Assembly: GCA_034509495.1 (NCBI GenBank)
Contig: CM067521.1
Coordinates: 24,076,529-24,140,528, forward strand
DNA: 64,000 nucleotides
DNA from: Acestrorhynchus altus
Lineage: Eukaryota > Chordata > Actinopteri > Characiformes > Acestrorhynchidae
Direction: 5' to 3'
Shown here one piece after another: positions 11,494 through 26,800 of this stretch. Positions within the stretch are counted from its first letter, which is position 1. Every line of letters starts with the position of its first letter. A model generated the notes under the pieces. The model did not search any database. It was given only the letters and a program-made list of their open reading frames with translations, and was not told the DNA's origin. Position numbers and translations under genes: made by a program.

Positions 11494-14400
11494 TCACCCA
11501 CCTCAACACACTCCATCACATCCCTTTCTCACTGTTACATAAGTGAGATTAAACTCTTTTAAATGCCCACACACAGCATTACATCAACCCAGTTACAGAA
11601 ACAATGGCCTGCTCTGGCTCCGGCCCAACACCCTACGCTCTTATTAAGTGCTGCTTCACAATGCAATTACCTGCACCTTCACTGGGCCGGACTGACAGTG
11701 GAGCTGGAGTAATGACTCCAACAGTTCCCACAGCTGACCAAAGCATGGTCACATCACAAACCACAAGGAAGTGCTGAGTGCCCCAGAAATCAGCTTAGAC
11801 ATAATTAGGTACAAGAGACTTGAGCTGCTTGTAGAACGAAATCCCTGACAAAGCAAGGTTCCGATATAATGGCTGAAGCTGTGGTTCCAACAGCAAATTC
11901 ACACAGCTTTCCCCTTCGATCAGCCCCGACACCGCAATCAAACTGGCTTGAGCTGAAAACTTGCGTCGTGCACTAACCAGTACTGAGCCAACTGCTCGCC
12001 TACCTCACGAAACCGATGCTTTCCTATGTGCTTTCTTCGTGTGACTGCATGCTCTGACGTTACTCGTGTCGTGCGACTGTGTGTTACAGAGTAAGAAATC
12101 GTAACCGAAGCCGTTACGCAAAAATCCTGAGTTCGTATCGGCATTTTTGCCACTTTTCACTTTGAGATCACATGAATCTGGAGGAGTTTCAAATGTTTCA
12201 TGCCTTCCACTGAAATGTCTCCTGTAAAGTCCCACGGTAGGTGCGTTCCAATCACATAGGTGCAGGGGTTGGACAATGAAACTGAAACACCTGGTTTAAG
12301 ACCACAATAATGTATTAATATGGTGAACTAGGGCCTCCTTTTGCGGCCAATACAGCGTCAATTCGTCTTGAGAAGGACATTTTTTGGATACAATCCGTGT
12401 TAACACCCCAACATCCCTTTCAGACAGCTTCCTCTCGCGTCCACAGTTATTCCTGTTGGATGTGGTTGGTCCTTCTTGGTGGTGCTGACATTACCCTGGA
12501 TACCGTGGCTCTTGATACATCACAAAGACTTGCTGTCTTGGTCACAGATGCGCCAGCAAGACGTGCACCAACAATGTGTCCTCTTTTGAACTCTGGTATG
12601 TCCCCCATAATGTTGTGTTCATTGCAATATTTTGAGCAAAACTGTGCTCTTACCTGCTAATTGAACCTTTACACTCTGCTCTTACTGGTGCAATTAATGA
12701 AGATTGATCACCAGGCTGCTCCAATTTAACCATGAAACCTCCCACTACAATGACAGCTTTTTCATGTTTCATTGTCCAACCCCTGTAGTTCCCTGTGAAG
12801 TGCACTATGACTGAACCACCTGAAGTTCCCGTGGCTGATAGAAATACAAGGGTACTGCTTAAGAACCACGTGGAAAGCAATGGAACTAATGTTTTTGTAT
12901 GAGAGTGACAATAAGAACATTGTAGATCTTGTCTGAGGCAACTCATGCACGACGATAAACTTGGACGACTTACTAATTAAAGGCTTTACAGCTTCAGAGC
13001 AGAACTGCAGAACTACACTTCTGACACCAAACCGGACTGAATGATTGCATTTGGGGACACGTGGGTTCTTGTTTGTGGGAACCATGGCTATCGTGTCTGG
13101 ACTGCCTACCAGACCGCAGTTGATGGAGATGCCTTCTCGCGCTCGCTCTCCTGTGGCTCCTGTGCGCTTCAGCCTCTCCGATCCAGCCAGGTCCACAAAG
13201 TGGAATTTGGCGGTTAAGGTTTCGTACTCGGGCTGGGAGATCGAGCCATCGGACACTCCGTTCACGTCATCACTCGCTGGCCCGTTTGCCTACAAACAGA
13301 AAGAAGAGCAGGGTTTATACCTGAAGCGTGCAAGCGTAGTGCAAACTGCTCACCAAACCTTCACCTCACATTCATTACTTATCAGTCAATCTTAGACTCA
13401 GCACTTCTGACAAACAGCACTGAGGCGTAGAGGCTTTAGTGAAAGGAATCCGAGTCCCTTAATTAAAGCTCTGTCTGAACTTGCTATTGGCACAGAATGG
13501 CAGCCTTCTAGAGGCTGCAGAAGACATCTGAACGGTCTGAAGGATCACTAAGAGCCTACAAATATTGTCTTCTGTGTTACTGATTAGTAAGAAAGAAGCT
13601 TGATCGATACCAGCTGGGCACACACTCTCATCTGGCACAGGTGGATGGTGAAGATGGCATGGGAGCGGGAACTCTGTGCATTCATCTGAGTGCTGGCAGT
13701 GGTCCGGGACAGGGCACCCAGTTTCAGACACTGGAGGAGCTGAGGAGGCAACACACAGGTGGGGTGAGCATAAATCATACATCATAGGTCCTGCGATGGT
13801 AGCAGGATGTCCAGATCCAGAAAACATCTAATCTACCACCACCACGCTTCACAGCTGGTATAAAGTTCTTATTAGGAGAACATTACAGGGTCTATGTTAA
13901 GATTTTCTTCTGCATGAATCACTTTTCTGGAAGTCATTTCAAACACTGTCCCTCAAAACCCTTTCTTTAAAAAGCAGTGGTCTGGACTGTGAGCCAGGAA
14001 TTAGTCAAACACTCACTCACTCACTGACACACAAAGATATCTGACCTCTTCCTCAGAGTTGACCAGGCGCGAGGTCACTCCCGAGGTGTAGATGCCGCCG
14101 CTGCCGTCTTCGTGGATCTTAATGTTGGACTTCCTGCCTCTGGCCTCGGGATCGCGTGTGTTGTCGAACAGATCCAGAATCTCCTCATTATAAAGCTGCA
14201 AGACAAATATACGTGCACTCTGACCCTCCACTGACCACAGGTCAAGAAGTAAAAAGGTCAGAGAGAGCTGACTCATAGAGACCACACAGTCAGTCAAAGG
14301 GGGCGCTGACCACGATAAACACTGATAACCACCCTGACCTCAGCTGCACAAACACACATGCATATGTGTTTGGGTGACCGAGCAAGTGGACAGGGATTCT

Positions 14401-17400
14401 ATGAATAAAGAAATGAAAGAAAGTCACTTAAAAGGAAGGACAGAGACGGAATGAGACATTCAGAAACATGAAAAGGCAGAAGCCGCCAAGCTGAGACAGG
14501 GGACCCAGAGGACTTGCACAGAGGGCTACTCTAATGGAATCAGGGGCCACATTACTGACCCATTAAGACTCACAGTGGGGAGAGCCTCATTCATTTACAG
14601 CAACACAACCGCTTTGGACAAACGTCCCCAGATGCACCGCGAGACAGACTGTCTCAGACAGGAGGGACCATTCTGCACTGTGCACAGTGAGCGAGGGGAG
14701 TGTTTATGTCAGTGTCCAGCTCTGAGCGCATGCCGTCAGGACGGATGACTAATAGGATGCCGAAGACGGACTTCCCTGGGCTTTTCCTCTCAGTCCGTCA
14801 TCACTCTTTCTGTATCACTCACTCCGTCCTTTTCAATTACGCTCTCATCATCTCAACTCTCATATATCACACTTCAGTCAGCTCTGTTAAACACGATCAT
14901 CACACACTCCCAGACAGGCGGGGACAAATGGGGTTGTAATCCGGACAGGAGCCACGTCCCCCGGCCATCTGCTTCCATTAGCTTCATCAGCGTTTCTGCT
15001 TATACACGTGCACTTAATGCAATCAAATAATAACCAGAGCACCACCACACCGCCAAACGTAGATGGCGCTGGACTGGACTTGTGTACCGAATGTCTCCAA
15101 AACGACCTGCACGTGTAGCTAAGAAATGGATTCCTGAAGGTGGCAAAAGGGTGGAGAAGGAGACCCAGAAAGACCTGGAGAATCACCTTCCAGTATGATT
15201 TGAAAGACAAGGATATTTCGTGGGAGGATGGACAGACAGTAGCTGTGGACCGAGACAGTTGGAGACAGGACGACTGGAACGTTGGTCAACGAGATGTGAT
15301 GTGACTGTCACATAAGCCCATCGCATTAACGATGCTGAGACCAAACAGGCGTCATTACTGTGTCCATAAAGAACCACTTTAACCTGCAACAAAGCTGTGT
15401 GTTACGAACTACACCCCAACTGTTTTCTGCCGAGGATGGATGTCTCACCTCGAGGAACTGCGCACTGACTTTGAACTCGGGTGGGTGCGTGCTGCGCCCT
15501 TGGGCCTCCAGACGCCGCCGCTCAATGCCCTGGAAGAGCTGGCGCACCGCCCGTGGGATGATGCCCTGTTCTTCCTCGCTCACGTTCACATCAAAGCCCG
15601 TGCCCATGGTGTACGTCTTCCCAGAGCCCGTCTGCAGCCGAGAGAGAAAAGCACAACACGAGAACACTGAGAACGAAACGCGGTGACCGACAATGCGACG
15701 TGAGGAACGGGTTCCACGATGTATTATTTATAAATAGTTTATTTATAATAAATTTATAAATAAAATTATTTATTATAAATCAGAATCATAAACATCGTAT
15801 TACTGTCTGAGAGAAAGTATTATTACAGCTGCACCCGAAACACTTTGGAACATATAAAATTAAGATACTTAGATGATGAGCATCTGTCTCTGACTTTACA
15901 TCTACCAGGTGGAGACACTCAGTAGGAGTGTCTGATAGAGTGGACAGTGAGTGGACACAGTGTTTAAACACTCCAGCAGCACTGCTGCGTCTGATCCACT
16001 CGTACCAGCAACACACACTAACACACCACCACCATGTCAGTGTGACTGCAGTGCTGAGAACGACCCACCACCCACTGTGGTGGTCCTGTGGGGTCCTGTG
16101 GGGTCCTGATCATTGAAGATCAGTGGAATAAACATTACTGGACAAACAAAGACAGAATAATGAAGTGTCTCTCATACGAAGCAGATTTCGTCCACCTGCG
16201 GGCACTTACCTGATTGCAATTCCCTAATGTCTGTCTCTCATTCAACTGACCTTTAAAGCACACGACAACAAAACACTGGACGATTAAATATAGGCCAGGC
16301 AATTAATCCCGACTTCTGTCCAGCAGAGACTGTGCAGATGAAGTGGAGTGTGTGATGTATCGCCTGAGAGGCCTGCGGCCGCCTGTAGTCTACACACAAA
16401 GACACTGAGCACAGCTGTCTCACCACATCTGCCTTTAAATGAGACGGACCGTGGGGTCAGTGTGGCTCTCGCGTCGGCCTCGTTCCTACAACTAACTGCG
16501 GGGGGAAACAGGGTTCTGCTGCAGTGAGACAAACAGTAGTAAGCGTTTAGAAAACGTCCTTCAAAGGACAGATCTGGAGACAATATTCCACACCGGATCT
16601 GCAAATGCATTCCATGCAAATGTCCTTTCTTTCTGTGGCTTTTGAGCTCTATGATGTGGGTACTGGTGCCGGTTCTGCCAACCTGATGTGGATCATCTGG
16701 GGCAGCTGCTACACGTGTGTGCACTTGTGTTTGTAGAGCGCACCTGGCCGTAGGCGAAGACTGTGGCGTTATATCCATCAAAGCAGCCCTCGATGAGACT
16801 GTGGACGCAGGAGCCGTAGATCTGCTGCTGCTGGACGTCCAGGTCAAACACAAAGTCGTACGTGAAGGCCTTGTCTTTACCCAGCAGGACCTGGGGCTCT
16901 CCGGGGGTCACTGAGGTGCAGATGTGGCAGCCCTCGATCTTCTCCTTCGCCATCTGAGGCCGAATCCTGTGACAGACACGAACAAACGAGTTTGACGCTC
17001 AGACGAGGACTCGGTTCTGTTAATTCAATCGTGTTAAAAACATCTTTATACTAATAAAAAATTAAATATGGTCAAATATTTGTTCAATTCTGTTGGTTAC
17101 TATAGTAATACCCCCCCCAAATCCTCTGCCCACCACTCTGGGCATGTGTGCTCACTGCCCCCTAGTTTCACTGTGTGTGGATGGATTAAATACAGAGGAC
17201 ACAGTGGGTCTGTGTGCACCTTGACCTTAGAGAAGCTGGTTTCAGGGGTCATTTGTAGACTATGGTCATTTCAGACAGAAGGTTTCTCTAATTCTAAGGT
17301 TTGGGTGGCTTTGGAGCCCCCCATGTGGTTAATGAGCTTCTCGGTGTCACGAGGGCAGGCGCACCGTATTTAGACACAGCTCCGGCCCCCTCTGCTCCAA

Positions 17401-20400
17401 ACCGAGCACACGGCCCCCCACTGAGCACTGCAGAGATCTGCCCACCAGAGCTGAGCTCCTCACACACAAACACGGAAATCTGTTTGCTGCTGCACACAAG
17501 TCTGATCCGTTTACACAGTACCAGTCACACGCCTACGGAAAACCTTACGATATAACACTGTCCAGCTACTGTCCAGACAATATTTAGCAGCTGCAGGATT
17601 TTGTTTATTGTTTATTAAAAACAAAACGTTATAGTATTGGATATAAACACCATACTGAGGTCTGTCTGTCTGCGGCCCACACTTCAGTTCAGTCTCCCAA
17701 ACCTCGAATAAACCCTTCCCTGGACAGTAGTGACCGTTACTCCAACATAAGCAGGATTAAAGCAGTTTATTAGCCTTTGATTTCAGAATGAATGAGAACG
17801 TTTTAATTGGTGCATGATTTTAATATCAATAACAAAATCTTTATGCACTGAATTCCACTGACAGTTACGCTTCCCTTCTCCTGCATTTTGGAGATACAAG
17901 GCTTTTGCACGACATAAACAAAGAGAACTTCTGTCACCATGGACACTCCGTCCCCCTCCCCCAGTACTGCTGACTGCAGCAGTTTCCAGCCGCGGTCGGC
18001 GTGCATGTGAAGAGCCACCAGCCGTCAAAGAAAGAGCACACGTCCGTTACCGTTCAATCCTGCAAGGTCGTTTAAGAAGCTTCTGAAGATGCTTCAGCAA
18101 GATAAAGTGGACAATATGGAGGCAATGAAGGTCCATAAACATTGTCTGATGTTCCAGCGTCATTAAGGGGACGCTTTTAGGCATTAGAGTTATTTCTTTT
18201 GTTGCGTGACGGGATCAGTAACGCGCGAGTATTGCGCCGACAGCAGCTTTGCTTTGTACGGGTGTAAACGGAAGGGCGTGGAGGCCTTCAGGACACTGCT
18301 GAGAAGCTACCGGACACAGACACGCACACGTTCACGGGTCAGACGAGCAGCTTTAGTGCCCTTAGGTCCATCTGAAGCCCTGTTTCACAAACACGTATTA
18401 GTCCTTCAGTTCCAGAGTTGAAATTGATTTATAGAGCAGGTTGAGAGATGCTCACATTGATCTGCTGTGACAGGAAACGAGGCAACCATGAATAATCAAT
18501 TTGCACATGCACACGCGTGCACACACACACACACACACACGCCCTTCGCACCCCCCCAACAGTAAGCCAGCTTCATCCTGCTTCGCACTCCCACTCACAC
18601 ACTCGCCCGCATTGTCCTCATCCCCTCTGTCTTCTTCCATCCCCCTTTCTGCAGGCTCATCTGGCTCTCAGCCTGCCCGTCACGCTGCCCCCCCCCCCCC
18701 CCCCCCCCCAGCCTGCGCATCAAAAGAGCTCCGATTAGAACCGCAAACATCTCACACATCACACATTTCAGCCACGAAGAGTAACCTCCACGCAGGCCGA
18801 TTCAGACAGTCCCGTCCAATCAAGTCAGGTCGCTCACGAAGCTCGGACCTCTTTCTCCATTAGTGGTCTAGTGGGCAGGATTGAGGGTCAGTGGTCTGTT
18901 GGTCAGTGCTGTAGAAAGGACGGAAGGAATAAGGAGTGTCCAGCACATGAAACTGACTAGTCATGAAGCTGAAAGACTGTGATGTCTCGCTGTAGAGACG
19001 ATAAGTGGACATGACCTTCATTTTACGAAACGTCACCCAGTCGGTTTAGTTGTATGTAACTGCAAAGCTCTCGTCCACTCTACCAGACAGTGAGACACGG
19101 GAGCACATTCAGTGCAGGAGGTCATTCTTACCTGCGGCCATCAAACTCTACAACTCCTCCCTTTAATGGGAGACCACTATGAACCACTATGACTCATCTG
19201 TGCAATTGAATTTATTCACGTTTTTATTCAATAACTCTATTTATCGTAGTCACTGCTCTTCATTTTCGTCCCTCAGCCTCACTGCGAGGGCAGAATCACA
19301 CCTCGTGTTCTCAGCTTCGTAAGACAGTGAAGCATCTGCGAGTAATTCATTGTGGAACTTTTATAAAATTTATAACTGTTTTTAGAATTTAATATAATAA
19401 AGCCATTTTTATTACCTGAGATGTTGGTCATACGGGCCCTGAACAGATATTTTCAGGTTCTGTGCTGCTGTGACAAGCGGTTTTAGAGATTGACATGGAT
19501 CCAAGAGGCAAAATCAGCCAAATAATTAAGACCGCCTGAATTTTTGAATGCATTTTGTCACAGTAATAAATAATATTTTAAATGTCATATTTATTTATTT
19601 TTATTCTCTACTTATAGACACCAACCTGCAACTTTTTTGTTCAGAAATCAAGCCTAAATCTTGAACATGAAGACTCCACATTCAAAAATATGTAAAAAAA
19701 AAAACAAACAATTTTTTTTGATAACATCGTCACTTTCATCAAGATACTAAACTTCTGATAGTATCGACACATCAACTAATTACATGTTTAAGAAGCCAAA
19801 GGCCTTCTTATGCCATGTGCCATAACTGTTTTATTACAAAAGAAGAAGCAACGACAAAAATTCTATTCACACTACGGTAGCAAACCTGGACAAGGTAGCG
19901 TAACTTGTGTAACTTCCATACATGGTTCTGTTTGGGCTGATAAGAACCTTGGTACTTTACAGCGAACCATCCCGCATTTACACACGTTTTAGTGGAACCG
20001 AGGAGACGTCCCTGAATACGTCACCAACAGAGGGGCTGCACAGGGTCAGTAAACGGACGTGAGAGTAGCGCGTATCAAGTAACTGCAAGCATTTTTTATT
20101 TTAAAGACGTTTGTTTTTCTCCAAAAAGCCACGATTTTGCTCAAACATGGATCAACTTTTCCGGAGGCAATTTTTCTTTGAGGAAACACGCAAAAGGTTC
20201 TGGAACTGAAGCGAAAACCATTCCACGTAAGTGGAAAAGTAGCACAGGCAACTGTAGAACATCATCGGTTCTAAAGTGGTCGCTCCGAAACTGGTTCTGT
20301 TTTCTAAATATCGTACGACATACAATGACATCATACAATAATTTTCCGGACCCTAATCTTCTTCTCAAGGAAACCACATCAGCATGAACGAGCTGGTGTG

Positions 20401-20766
20401 TCAACTTTGTTTCAGAACAGGTTTAATTTGATTTATGTACAAAACAGTTCTCGTGACGGGTTCTAAGAGACTGCATGAAGGATGAGTCCATCAGGCCTCG
20501 GGCTCACTGGAAGAAACGATCAAATATTCCGTCTTCGTGCAAACAGATGATATTAATTCATTAACGGATGCAATCAAACGTGTGCACTAATCAACAAACA
20601 TGTCTCAGCTCAGCAGGAAACAACTGCAGACGGGATTCTAATCGTTTGATCTGTAGATGGTAGTAACTGGCAGCGTCGCGGTTGATGCGAAATGTCTTCA
20701 AAACGTTTTCAAACCGTCCCTGATCACTCTGCTCGACTTTCACCGATTACATTTCCGGAGTTCCAC

Positions 20767-20812
<46 letters not shown>

Positions 20813-23800
20813 GAATGTCTTCTGGAACAGAAGCACAATATAGGCCTCTGAAGCCGACAGAACAAGTGATCCATCACCAAGCATCAGACCAAAGGACCTC
20901 CATGATGAAACGCTGGGTGTGATTCCAGGCACGTCTGTGCTTCTTGGTGTGTTTGTGAGGAAATAGAAGCTGGTGTGTCATCAATTCACTCCCTCTGCAT
21001 TTCCGGTCTGCAGACGGCGGCTGTTACCACTTCCTCTGTGAGGAGCTGAGTAACAGTGAAGAACAGCGAGAAGCCAGATCTTCAGCCCTGTGAATCTAAG
21101 CTGATTCTGAGCTCTTCATAGAATACAGTTTCGAAGTGAGAACCTCATCGAATCAAAAACAAAATTCTGTTAGTGATGAAAATTCTGTAGAAGAGCAGAT
21201 TGAACTTGGAACCACAAAAATGACATGTCCTCACAATATGGTTTTCTGGACATACTTTCAGAACTTTACACTCACACTCTAAATATCGATATATCACTCA
21301 GCCCGTATCCCGCTCTGTTTATATCCTGATATAGATATAAATATCGATATATCGCTCAGCCCGTATCACTCTGTTATATCGATATAGATATAAATATCGA
21401 TATATCGCTCAGCCCGTATCCTGCTCTGTTTATATCCTGATATAGATATAAATATCGATATATCGCTCAGCCGTATCCGCTCTGTTTATATCCTGATAGA
21501 TATAAATATCGATATATCGCTCAGCCCGTATCCCGCTCTGTTTATATCGATATAGATATAAATATGGATATATCGCTCAGCCCGTATCCCGCTCTGTTTA
21601 TATCCCGATATAGATATAAATATTGATATATCACCTCAGCCCATATCCTGCTCTTATATCCCAATATAGATATAAATATGGATATATCATTAAAATAATC
21701 GCTCAATAATCATAATCAAATAAATCATGATACTGATTTGAGGTCATATCGCGCAGCACAACCACAGGTTTTAAACAGATCATATTTGTGTGTTGTTATC
21801 AGCAGAGATGTACAGACATATTTGATGATCTGACGAGATCATTCAGTATAATCGAACATGGTCAACAATGGTCAGATCAGCAACTAAATATGGTCACATT
21901 TCATACACAGACAGCAGAAACTCGTTCACGACTCGAGTCTGAATTCACAGAGTCATTATATTGAGGGACTGATTAACTACTACACCATGTGTCACCTCAC
22001 AGCACACTGGACAACCTGGAAAGAACGAGGATATTCCGATCCTCACGGTAGATCAAGGAGGCCTGCGTGTGTGACCGAGCCGGCCTGCACTGGAGCTGCA
22101 ACGATAAGCCAGTAAACAGGGGCAGATGGTGAAGATCAATCAAAACATGTCAGACCATAATTTCCCCAAAAACAGAGTCTAGATGTTCTAGAATGTTCAT
22201 AGAGTCAATCAGACAGATTGCAATAGACTCGAGGCAGCACTGCAGCTAAACTGACTCGCATTGATTCGCTGAACCACTAAAGAAGAAATCATTTCCTGCC
22301 CAGACAGAGCATTAGACGATTAAACGGTCGATTCATCGATCGATCCGGTACAGACGATCTATACTGGACCAGAACCTGAACGGAGTGGACGCTGCTGTGA
22401 ACGCTCCTCAGCAGAACTGCGGAACTTTTAAAAAGAGCGTGGGTTTGTTTTAACATCACCCCCCCACCCATACCCCCATCATCTACCCCCACCCCCCCAC
22501 CCACCCACCCACCCCCCTCAGAAAAACAGATCAGTAGGTCAGGAGGGAGGGGCAGCAGCACAGGAAATGGACCTCATTCATTTATTTCCTTTCCAGCAGC
22601 GGGGACAGACCCTTTTACTGGCACACTCTCTTTAGTTCACTCTCTTATACTCACACACACACACACACACACTTACACACTCTATTACTCTCTTACACAC
22701 ACACAAAACATTTGCACTTTTTCACTCCCTTCCTTAGGGCACCCCGTCTCTGGTTTGACTCTGCCTCTCTCTCTCGTTTTTGTATTCATCTCACTGATAC
22801 GGTCGGAGACCATAACATAAGGGCACTTCTTTAAAAGCAGACTCCTGAGGAGACAGAAAGACCCGGCGCATTTCTATATCTGTCAGGATGGGAAATGTGT
22901 CTCGTATGTAAGAATATACTCACAAAAACAGCACAATCAAGAGTCAATTCAAGCCTTTGTTTGTTGTGCTTTGGCTCAGTTTGGCTCATGAAAATCAGAA
23001 ATCCAGACTATAAATCATTAGAATCATTGTTCATTACTATTCAAATACCAACGTCTGTCTAATATATACACTCAGGGACACAAACATCATCTTACGTTAG
23101 TTGGACTCGTAGGGCTGATCGGCGTCATCGGTAGCCAGACATTAAAATAGAGGAATGGGAGGCCAATTATCCAACTGTAAAGCATGGTGGAGGGAGTATG
23201 AGCAAGCTGAAGAGACATAGGGTTATGCAACAAGACAATGACCCAGAACACATTACAGTAAATCAACTACAGGCGGCTGGAAAAGAGGACGTGTGTTTTG
23301 GGACGGCTGGTTCACAGGCCTTAACCATAACGAGACACTGTGGCGTGACCTGAAGAGGACAGCTGATCTGGAATTGTCCCAAATCCCTCGTTAATGTTAC
23401 TATTGCTTTTTTTGAGATGGCCTGCAGCTGGTCCATCGCATTCTGCAGGATGTCCTGTCTGGACTGAAATCTGCCCCCATTCGGGGACAAATCACACGAA
23501 GCCATGTGGGGAGAGTAGGGAGCCTGACGAAGCACAGGCGTGTGTTTGGTCAGGAAACTCTGTATCAAATGTGAAGACCGAGCTGCCAAACACCCACTTC
23601 CTACACGTCCGTAATGTGTTAAATTGTAATTTAATTATGTGCATCTTTGACGCTTTAAAGCTCAAACTCAGGACATGTTCATGTCAGAACCGTTTGGATT
23701 TTAGGATGTCTGTGGACTTCAATTTGACTTTCAAGGACATTTCATGAAAAATGTATAAAAAACAAACACGCGCACATCTCTGACCTCGCTGTTCCGAGCA

Positions 23801-26800
23801 CCACACGATAGGCGATGACATCAAAACAGTCGTGTCTAGAGAGGCAGACGTTTGCCTCCAGGAGGAAGGTCAGTGCAGCCATGCATTCATTCTTCAGCAG
23901 GTCGACTCTTTAAACAAACCCACTGTGCTGTTTGGGTCAGCTGATTGGGAGCTGCTGAATGACCAGTATACACAGGCGCCAGACACGGTTTGAGTGGTTA
24001 TGTTTAGATTACCTTCTCACGTTTTCGCTGCTTGAATGAGGACCTTCTTGGGTCACTTTGATAACAAGAAACTAGTGAAGGTAACGAGACACAGGAGTCA
24101 AGGTCAGCCCAACATGCATCATTTGATGCGCTGTGTACAAGAATGGGTGGAAAGACACACTGCAGTTTATTGTGCCAGATCACCAACCCTTCGACCAACC
24201 GTGTTCTCAGAACACAGGCCCTGAGGTGTGGACACAGCAGCAGCCTATCCAGGATCTCCCCCTGCTTCTCCCGGAGCGGCACCAAGAAAACACTCTGGGT
24301 AAATAAAGTTTTCACATTCTAAACACAGGCCAGATGCAGAGAGATAGCAATCACAGTTCTCCCTGTGGATCCATGGCTTTATGAAAATACAGTGGGAAAA
24401 TGGTCTGTAGAGGAAAGGCTCTCGAAAGCTGCGTGAAAGTGCCTTCGGTTGCCGCTGGCTCTTGGGTTATCAGCGTTTAGCCGACTGTGGATTTGCATGA
24501 GGAGGCAGAGGATTTGCATACGGCCACAGTTCCGTGCAGCTGCAGGGACACAGCTCAGCAGATCATCTAGGTACATTCAGTCCATTCCCTACAGCCTTGT
24601 TACTCGCTTACTCCACCAGACTCTCCACCAGACTCTCCACCAGACTCTCCACCAGACTCTCCACCAGACTCTCCACCAGACTCCACCAGACTCCACCAGA
24701 CTCCACCAGACTCCACCAGACTCCACCAGACTCCACCAGACTCCACCAGACTCATTTCAATTTCAATACAGATGCACAGGTCAAAAATGTGACATGATTA
24801 ACCTTTTCTTTTCTATTTTGGAGAAAAATGTGAGAAGGGAAAATGTCAGAACGTGCGCCGATTGATCAGAATCAGGACAGTTATGTAAACAAAAGCAGGA
24901 CAAGGTATTTTTAATGGAGCAGATATCCCCCCACATTCACCCATTTAGGACATGTTATGTCTAACAGAAAGCACCAGGCTCTCGACTGGTGCAAATATCT
25001 AAGCACTGGCCCACTGGGAGACTGAGCTCAAAACCCAAACATGCCACAATCATCTGGAGCTGGGAGTCCAAGAGACCTTAGTCACTCGTGGATCATAGTG
25101 TTGGGTACTGACGTCCGTGCATCAGTAATACCAAAGGAAACTGGGGATTCCCTGCCAAAGGTTCAACTGCGACAAACTGGAACCATATCGTCATTACCAA
25201 TCCTGCCTTTGCTGTGAAGCATCACACAACCCCAACTGCTGGTGTGATGATCTGGGGAGCATCGTCTCTAGCAACGATACATGGAATACTAACATCCTGC
25301 GGACACGGTGCCTCTCCTGGCAGGGCTTCCGAATGGCATTTTCAGCAGGATAATGCTCCCACACACAGCAAGGGCTTCTTTATTGCCAAGTTTGCATTTA
25401 TAGAAGCAGCTGGGTGTGCCCAACATCTGTGTGCAAATGTGCTGCAGGATGCCATGCAGAACCTGTACGCCTCCATGCCCAACCGTATCTCATCTTGAAT
25501 CCAGACTAGTGGAGGCCCAATAGGGTACTAGAGCCTCCTTTCTATTGTACAGTTTCCCTGATGCTCAGAAAGCATCTGGACTAAAGGCTACCCATAAATT
25601 AATTTCCAGTCATTGATGCTCATTTTAATTCATTCTTAATTACATATGACTGGTCAAGCAGTGTGGCACCCAGTAAAGAGCACCTACGTACATAAGCACC
25701 TCATTATCTAGATCTCTAAGGCCAATGGCACAATAATAATAAACTGCCATAAAACTGAAGGATTATATAGTTTAAACCTACCACGACAATAACAATGACA
25801 TTCAGCAGCAAGTCAGCGTATATAATTACAGAAGACTGAGACCGTTTTAATGGAGTCAAACGAGTCTCAAGAGCTTACATGTGAGTTACGTTACTATACT
25901 TTATTATATTAAATTTTACCACAACACACATTTCTGATCACAGGCCACAGTAGGGTTGGACAATATATCAAGTTTTATATCGATATGGGGATATAACCTG
26001 AGTGAGACATGAGCTGAGGTGATATCATTTAAATAATGTTCTGTTTGAACCTTTTTTCTGCCCCCTACTCTCAGCTCCTCCTCTATTCTGCTCCCCCGGC
26101 CCGGATCACGAGTTCGAATTGTGGATCATGTTGCTTGCCGTCAGCAGCCGGGGTCCAGCGGGAGAGCGAAACTGGCCTGCTCTACGTCACTGGGTGGGTA
26201 GCTGGCGCTCTCTGCCCACATCATATACTCAATGTGATGCTGGTCAGCACAGGCGTTGGTCAGCCGTTGCATCAGAGCTGGGGAGCCAGTGATTTCTCCC
26301 CAAGCATGCTGGCTGCTGAAGACGCGAATGGTGGCAGTTTGAAAAGAGGTGGTAGGCAGGCATCATATGTATCAGAGGAAGCATCACGTCACGTGAAAAA
26401 TAAAATAAAATAAATAGAGTTAGAGTTTCACATTCCATTGTTCAACATCATATATCGTATCGTAGATCACCATCCGGCTAAAATACATCGGGATATGATT
26501 GTCCATTTCGCCCAGCCCTTTGCCACAGTCATACTGAGTACTGAACTGAGCACTCAGCCCTGCCACACGGCTACACTGCAGTCACTCAAGCCAACAGAAT
26601 GACCTTTCTAATGTCCTAATGTCAGAATAGACAGTGTCCATCTACCCTCTCTTTTTCGTTGTCTGCACACACATAAAGCTCCTGACGAATTAACACATAA
26701 GCACCAACGCGAGGGCAAACTGCCACTGATCAATCCTGGCTCTTTTTGGGCAGCGCGCCCAAGGCAGACAGTGTGAAAGGACTTTTGTTCTTGGCTCTGT

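Larger units (their letters stand above)
11453..13109. other. kif21b intron 6
   Basis: A CA microsatellite lies beside exon 7 (11459-11491) and the Tc1 deletion derivative copy 2 at 12263-12785. 11520-12240 has no recognised element. Confidence 0.8.

Noticed and set aside
18501..18863. 120-codon frame with poly-Pro
   Set aside because: Caused by a CA repeat and a poly-C run. No homology recognised.
24600..24760. Regularly spaced short repeats, checked as a CRISPR-like array
   Set aside because: No unique spacers between repeats. It is an ordinary minisatellite in a vertebrate genome.
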